From Hsuehochloa calcarea (Eukaryota > Streptophyta > Magnoliopsida > Poales > Poaceae): a stretch of 64,000 bases of DNA. The stretch is from positions 10,855,534 to 10,919,533 of the forward strand of contig CM070615.1 of NCBI GenBank assembly GCA_036346395.1, written 5' to 3'. Numbering within the stretch: the stretch's first letter is position 1; every line of letters begins with the position of its first letter. The notes under the pieces are model-generated. The model did not search any database. It saw only the letters and a program-made list of their open reading frames with translations, and was not told where the DNA came from. Made by a program: the position numbers and the translations under genes. This document shows, piece by piece, positions 58,676 to 64,000 of this stretch.

Positions 58676-58957
58676 TACTACAAAACAGGCCATAGAAGAC
58701 GCCTCATCAAAGATTTGAAACCGTCTGTGATAAAATAATCACAGACAGTTCCAAGACGAACCGTCTGTAATATGTCACTATCACAGACGGTTCTAGAGAA
58801 CCGTCTGTGATATGTAGATATCACAGACGGTTCGTGGTTAGAACCGTCTGTGAAGCATCACAGACGGTTCTAACCACGAACCGTCTGTGATATTCCACGA
58901 ACTGTTTGTGATATTAAGAAAATCACAGACGTTTCGTGGTTATAACCGTCTGTGAAT
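58676..58957. mobile_element. CACTA terminal fragment
   Basis: It starts TACTACAAAACAGG and contains about ten CACAGACGG units, several as perfect facing pairs (e.g. 58784-58811). No opposite end or coding region; it is truncated where the gag relic begins. Confidence 0.75.
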
Positions 58958-59706
58958 AGTATGCACAGCATAAGTGCTATCCTTGATTCTATTTGAAGTT
59001 CTGTTATGAGCAATGGTAAAATTAACATGAAAGTTATTCTGTCTAGGAGCATGATGATGAGCATGTGATACAAATCATAAACCAGATTTCTTTTTTTCTA
59101 TGTTACCATGTCTCATAAAAGCTCTAGGTTGATTGGATGAAATTCTAGCAAAAATTTTCTTATCATTTTTCAACATACGCCAACAGAACTCAACCAAATG
59201 CCTATCCTTCTTGCAATAGGAGCAATGTTACTTGATACCACTGGGAGAACCATCCTTTGACTTAACGGATGGTTGGACAACACCCGCAGATTTAAAGATA
59301 GTTTTTGCAGGTTGGGTTTTGAATTCAACTAACCCATTTTCCAAGACTTGAGTAACTTTTGGCTTAGAATTATCTTGGACATAGTTGTATTCTAATACTT
59401 GCTTCTTATAAGGAGTTTTAGACTTGTCTAGAATCATGTTTAATTGTTTCTTACCTTTAGAGAATTTTTCTAAGATATCCTTAAGATAATCATTTTCTTC
59501 TTCAAGATTAACACATGATTCACGGGTTTTACCTTTAATGGCTCTAGCATATTTCTCCTTGTATAAAACAGCTTCAAGTTTAAAAGCTGGACATGAAGCA
59601 CATGTAGCAGACTCAATACTGTCTTTAAGCTTGATATATTTAGCTCTAGCTGCTTTTAAGATATCTTTGACTTCATGTTTGCGTTCTAAGTAGAAAGTGT
59701 AAAGGT
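58958..59706 (-). pseudogene. gag: Copia gag relic
   Basis: The minus strand reads FSKGKKQLNMILDKSKTPYK and FKTQPAKTIFKSAG, nearly the same as Copia-1 gag (2800-3000). It continues upstream with CASCPAFKLE and EEENDYLKDILE. A 174-codon frame is open at 59228-59749, its first codons lying in the adjacent LTR. Left of it the relic continues to 58958 in other frames. It lacks the dyad array found in Copia-1 gag. It is cut at 59707 by a gypsy LTR. Confidence 0.88.
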
Positions 59707-60383
59707 CTGAGGACCCCGGATTATTGGGCTTGTAATGCTTAGTCACCAATTGACCCTAGTATCACAAACAAAATAACCCGTGTCTTTGAGACATGTATAC
59801 TTCCCAGAAATGCAGTGTACACACCCCTTTACAAAATTCATGCATCAATTCCATTCATTCACATAGAACCGAAGCACAGCAACAAACCAAAAGTTAAGAT
59901 AAATAAAGGATAGCTATTACAAAAGAGAGGCCAACCGGCCAAAGTACAATACATACAAGAATAAAAGACAGCGGAAGCAAAAGTGCCACAAGATGGCCAT
60001 AAACCAAAAGAGCCAATCAGTGTGCCTTTAACCCACAAGGCAACCGACCGGACCGCCAAGCTAGTCGTCGAAGACACAACACATTTCACAAAAGTGAGGC
60101 CCTTGGGGCTCACCTTCCTCCTCTGCAACAAATAGTTAAGCAAAGCAAATGAGTACAAAAATTGTACTCCGCAAGACTTACGTGTAGAGTAACAGACCTA
60201 TATATATGCTACATGCAAGCTTATTTAAGTTGAGACTGTATGTTTCATTTTCAGCACAAAGCAATCTTTATTTGCAATAATGTAGTACATTTAAAAGCAA
60301 GTTGACAAATCTATTTTTAATGTTCAAATAACCGAAAATGACAACAATATAACAGTAGATAGATGACAATAACAATCCTGGAA

Positions 60384-60432
60384 GTGACTAACCCATTAGT
60401 CACCACAACAATAGCATGAATTACCCATTCAT
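60384..60432. repeat. Hairpin pair in long LTR
   Basis: GTGACTAA-CCCA-TTAGTCAC at 60384-60403 is a perfect 8 bp stem. ATGAAT-TACCC-ATTCAT at 60416-60432 is a perfect 6 bp stem. They are homologous to 31193-31239. Confidence 0.8.
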
Positions 60433-60971
60433 ACCAACCATGTCAAATTTTTAATTTAAAAGGTTGAAGTCTAGTTCTTACACGACCTTACCAAGCATGT
60501 CCATAACCTAGGACGAGGCTACTCGAATAGTTTTATACCCTGCAGGGGTGTACCAATATACCCACACGCCAGACCGCCTTTTTCCAAGCTATTAAGCACA
60601 CTTCCTTAGGTATGCCGGCAAGGCTAAATCCTACGAGACATTTCCAATATTGTGTATTAACTACGAGCCGCCCGTATGGATAGAAACCCATACGTTGTGT
60701 CAGAGTCATTGTAAAGTCTCGGTCAACTACCCGTCTCAGTTAAAGCCTTGGACAACTATAATGCTCCTCGAGGTAGAGAGCCTACCCGGAATCTCCACCA
60801 CCGCACACACAACACAAGAATACATATCCTTTTTCACACAACACACACAACCCCCTCCTACGACTCGGAGATAATACACGCCAAAGTACTTTGTCAAGAG
60901 AGGTCCCATATCCCTCTCGCGTGGTTAGCACGCATAAGCGCTTGGCTTAGTGCCACAAGTAACTCGGTCCT

Positions 60972-62540
60972 TGAAGGACCGAAATGGCAACAGAGGGGGG
61001 GTGAATGGTGGCTTTAAAAATTAAGAACTCACGTTTACTGTATTTAAACAAACCTACAAAGCCCTCTGGAAATCTCAAGAAGAGGAGTGAAGCAAAATCA
61101 GAGAACGAAAACAAGCTTCGGCCGTTTCGAAATCGGAAGTTCCGCCGGTCAAAGTGGAAGTTCCAGAATCGAAGTTCGCGGCTTAGATGGCGGAAGTTCC
61201 GATTATCCTGATAGAAGAACAGAGCGCACTGGAACGATTCAAAAATTCGAAATACTTTTGATTTGCTGCTCTTCGTAGGTCAAGTCTCACAGGACATCAT
61301 CCTAAACAACCTCTTGACCTCATGAGAAGAAATCGCAGACAAAGATCGTCTAATTAAAGAGAAATCGAATTTCTTGAAGAATGGGTAAGAGAGGCCACAA
61401 ACTGAAATTCAAGAGATTCTTTGATTCTTGACTCATGAAACTTTGAGGATATATTAGCAATATCAATAAGACTCTAGATATCAAGTTTCATGCCATCTCA
61501 TAAGAAGAATCAAAAGTTTCACCAAAAACCCTAGATATTCAACGTATGAACAGAGAGAAGAAAGAGGCATAAACAAAGAACCAAAACCTTAGAATTTCAT
61601 TGATAGGAATCAAAAGATTACAGAGGCAAACACAGAGGAATGATTACATGAATTTTAGTTCATCCTCTCCAACTCAACAAACTCTCCAAAAAGCAAAACA
61701 AACTCTCCAAAAACTCTTTTGCTAAAGCTAACCCTAATTTTCTCTCTCAAAAAGTTCAACCCTACAACCAGGGGTTCACCTCTATTTATAGCACTTGGCT
61801 AACGGGTCTCCAACCCATTAAGCCCGCTACACCCGAACGGAACCGCCTCCACTTGTGCCGCTTTGCGAAAAGACCGTTTCGCCCCTTGCGCACCTTCTGG
61901 AAGCCTCCCGTACACCTTGCTGTCCTTGACTCACAACCACCTCAAGATTCACGCCGTCTTTGACACATCCCGACCGTTCTGACCTCAACGCCGCCTGCGC
62001 CTAGTCTGATCACCTCTTGTCTCGCCACGACTTCGTCTCGATGTCCTGCAGTCAACACAGACAAACACACATCACATAGTATTGCGCAATATCATAGCAT
62101 CAATATTTGTACAAGACTCAAACTCATACAAACTCAAAATCACAAACTATGCCTTTCTGCACAGTTATGCCGATAATCGGAAGTTCCGCACTTACCATTG
62201 CGGAAGTTCCGATTATCCGAACGACCGCACTCCCAGATTTAAAAATCCGATTTCCATCATAGCAGAAGACTCACGTCAGTATTATCGAAAGTTCCGCGAT
62301 CCCAGGTGCGGAAGTTCCGATTACTCGCAACAGAACCCAAACGTCAGGATAATCGGTAGTTCCGTTTTACCACGGCGGAAGTTCCGATTATCGGAACTTC
62401 CGCATTCTAAAACCGGAAGTACCGCACAGTACAGAACCAAATCAGCAGCAGCGCAAACGCAATGATTTCAATCACAAACTTCTCACCACAGCGTCAAATA
62501 CTCATCACTCAAACGGGGACCCTACTCACATGGTCTCTCA
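60972..62540 (-). mobile_element. Solo LTR of a Copia-type family
   Basis: 1569 bp flanked by a perfect duplication GTCCT (60967-60971, 62541-62545). The minus-strand end reads ...CCTTCA and is preceded by CACCCCCCCTCTGTTGCC, closely like the Copia-1 and Copia-2 LTR ends. A minus-strand TATA box CTATAAATAG lies at 61782-61791. Instead of CGGTCnGACCG it carries CGGAAnTTCCG dyads at 61134-61201 and 62177-62424. Confidence 0.88.
62177..62424. repeat. Array of CGGAAnTTCCG dyads
   Basis: 11-mers (some with one change) start at 62177, 62200, 62286, 62309, 62354, 62376, 62392 and 62414. Pairs are 22-23 bp apart except one 16 bp step. A smaller cluster starts at 61134, 61155 and 61191. Confidence 0.88.
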
Positions 62541-64000
62541 GTCCTTGATGACCTAGGCACCATTCCATTCACACCAACATACCATTGTGCCCAAGTCTAA
62601 AACAATTTTATTTTCAATTTTTGACTTTACAGAGTAACAAAGCACAAGTGCTGGACATAATGGAATAATAAATAGATGTGTGATCAAGATCATCGACTAA
62701 AATCGATGATCGCCCATTACTACCGAAACTAAGCATTTCTAAGCAATTTCAATTCGCAATCTACTAAGTGACAAGAGCTCATCCATCGAACTCAAATCAC
62801 AGCAAATAACCTAGGCTCATGGTAGTAGAGGATAATCAATTCATACAGATTATGCAACTATAGGATACTAACCATAATTTAACAACAAAATAGCAATGCA
62901 TACATACAAGTTGAAATCAATATATTAGACTTGAAAGATACTGGGATTAACATGATCAAACTGCTTGCCTGTTTGCTGTGGGTCAAGATGTTGCTGAGGA
63001 TCAATTATATTATCAATGTGCTCTTCGGATCCTAACGAGAAAGCGAAAAAGAACCGATAAGAACGAACAAAACACAAAGACACAACAGTAAACTTTCTCC
63101 AAATATTCTGAAAATTTTACAGCAATAAGAGCATGATTTATAAGGAATTTAGCAACAAGAAACAATTAATTTGGATTCTTAATACAAAAGATATGAGCAA
63201 AACAATTTTGCTCAGCCTTATAAATCATAAATACTACTATTCATTGCACTAACATATAGCAAAATTTTTTGGAGATATACTGAGGTTAGAATCATTTTTA
63301 GCATAAAGTTTAGTTAAAAACATAACTAACAAAAATTGAATCAATCGAAAAGGAATTAAAATGAAATAGTTATGTATTTTACAAGTTAACTACATTTTTT
63401 AGTTGACAAATAAACCTTTCGGGAAAATCAGAAATTAAAACGACGTGGACGAACTTGGATCGTTGATCTTGGATCCAACGGTCCAAGACCAAAGGATAAC
63501 GAGCGCACGCGCGATTCACAAACCCTATACGTTCACCGTTGGATCTGGATCCAACGGTTCATGTGGACCAGAGCGTTCGGGCGGTCCGAACGTTCACACG
63601 CACATGAGCCGTTGATCTTGGATCCAACGGTCCACGTGGATCGAACCTTTCGGACGGTCCGAACATTCACTCGAATCGGGACCGTTGATCTTGGATCCAA
63701 CGGTCTACTGATCAAGGCGTTCTTTCGACCCTGGGACGTAGATCTAAGGATCGGCGGTCCACAGCGAATTACGTTCAAACGCCCATCCCTGTTTTCATCC
63801 AACAAAACGACGGGGAAAAGTGGGTCGTCGCCGGCGACTCTGGCCGCGGCGGTGCGAGAAAATACCCAAAATGGGTTCTCAACCACGTTGCGCACCCAAT
63901 GGTCCCAATGGTTTTGGCTGCGGCGGTCTAGAACGCCGGCAAGCCAGAGATGACCGAAATGACCAAAATGGCCGAAAATGAAACTTGCAATAGAGCTCTG

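Larger units (their letters stand above)
59707..64000 (-). mobile_element. Long gypsy LTR, incomplete
   Basis: It matches the 4.26 kb solo LTR at 30523-34778 in the same orientation, beginning GAGGACCCCGG...GGGCTTGTAATGC. It is interrupted by a solo Copia-type LTR at 60972-62540 and runs off the window. About 2.7 kb of LTR is present, ending within the dyad-rich part (63440-63720). Whether it is a solo LTR or the end of a full element cannot be seen here. Confidence 0.88.

Overview
This window is repeat-rich DNA from a plant nuclear genome, almost certainly a grass. The evidence is several kinds of long-terminal-repeat (LTR) retrotransposon with an initiator-tRNA-Met primer site (TGGTATCAGAGC), chromodomain Ty3/gypsy elements, gag-bearing Copia elements with long LTRs, and a CACTA (En/Spm-type) DNA transposon carrying TNP2 and an Ulp1-like protease. 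No intact host gene, rRNA, tRNA or CRISPR array is visible. Nearly every coding trace belongs to a transposable element and almost all are broken by stops or frameshifts. The species cannot be fixed from sequence alone.

Layout. 1-5342: Copia element 'Copia-1' (+), with a partial 5' LTR, primer site and gag/protease remnants. Its pol and part of its 3' LTR are replaced by a gypsy LTR piece. 5343-8739: 3' end of a chromovirus ('Gypsy-C') and its 3' LTR, followed by an inverted piece of the same LTR family (8740-9265). 9271-10416 and 19034-19719: integrase and chromodomain remains of 'Gypsy-A', split by 10417-19033, a complete 8.6 kb non-coding derivative ('Gypsy-E', target-site duplication AATAG). 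19720-21361: Gypsy-A 3' LTR. 21362-35219: 'Gypsy-B' (-), a gag-only element with ~3.1 kb LTRs. Its left LTR holds an 882 bp solo LTR (duplication CTTGG) and its right LTR holds a 4.26 kb solo LTR (duplication GATAC).

35755-53888: CACTA complex (-) with TNP2, a second transposase gene and a tandemly duplicated Ulp1-like segment. Inside its left end sits 'Copia-2' (35852-43767, -, duplication TTATC), a second gag-only element. 53440-55700: rearranged CACTA ends, inverted duplications and a captured GC-rich gene fragment. 55740-58957: hairpin repeats, a possible hAT remnant, a tandem array resembling a TRIM element, an LTR promoter piece and another CACTA end. 58958-59706: Copia gag relic (-). 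59707-64000: gypsy LTR (-) running off the window, holding a 1569 bp solo Copia-type LTR (duplication GTCCT).

The order of events can be read from the nesting: Gypsy-A before Gypsy-E and Gypsy-B; Gypsy-B before the two solo LTRs inside it; the CACTA before Copia-2. The most unusual signal is not a gene. Different LTR families carry arrays of short inverted repeats with a conserved geometry: CGGTC-n-GACCG and CGGAA-n-TTCCG spaced about 20-23 bp apart, longer dyads with one central base, and an array of GTGAAT-5-ATTCAC hairpins with a 37-40 bp period. One such array has also entered a gag reading frame.
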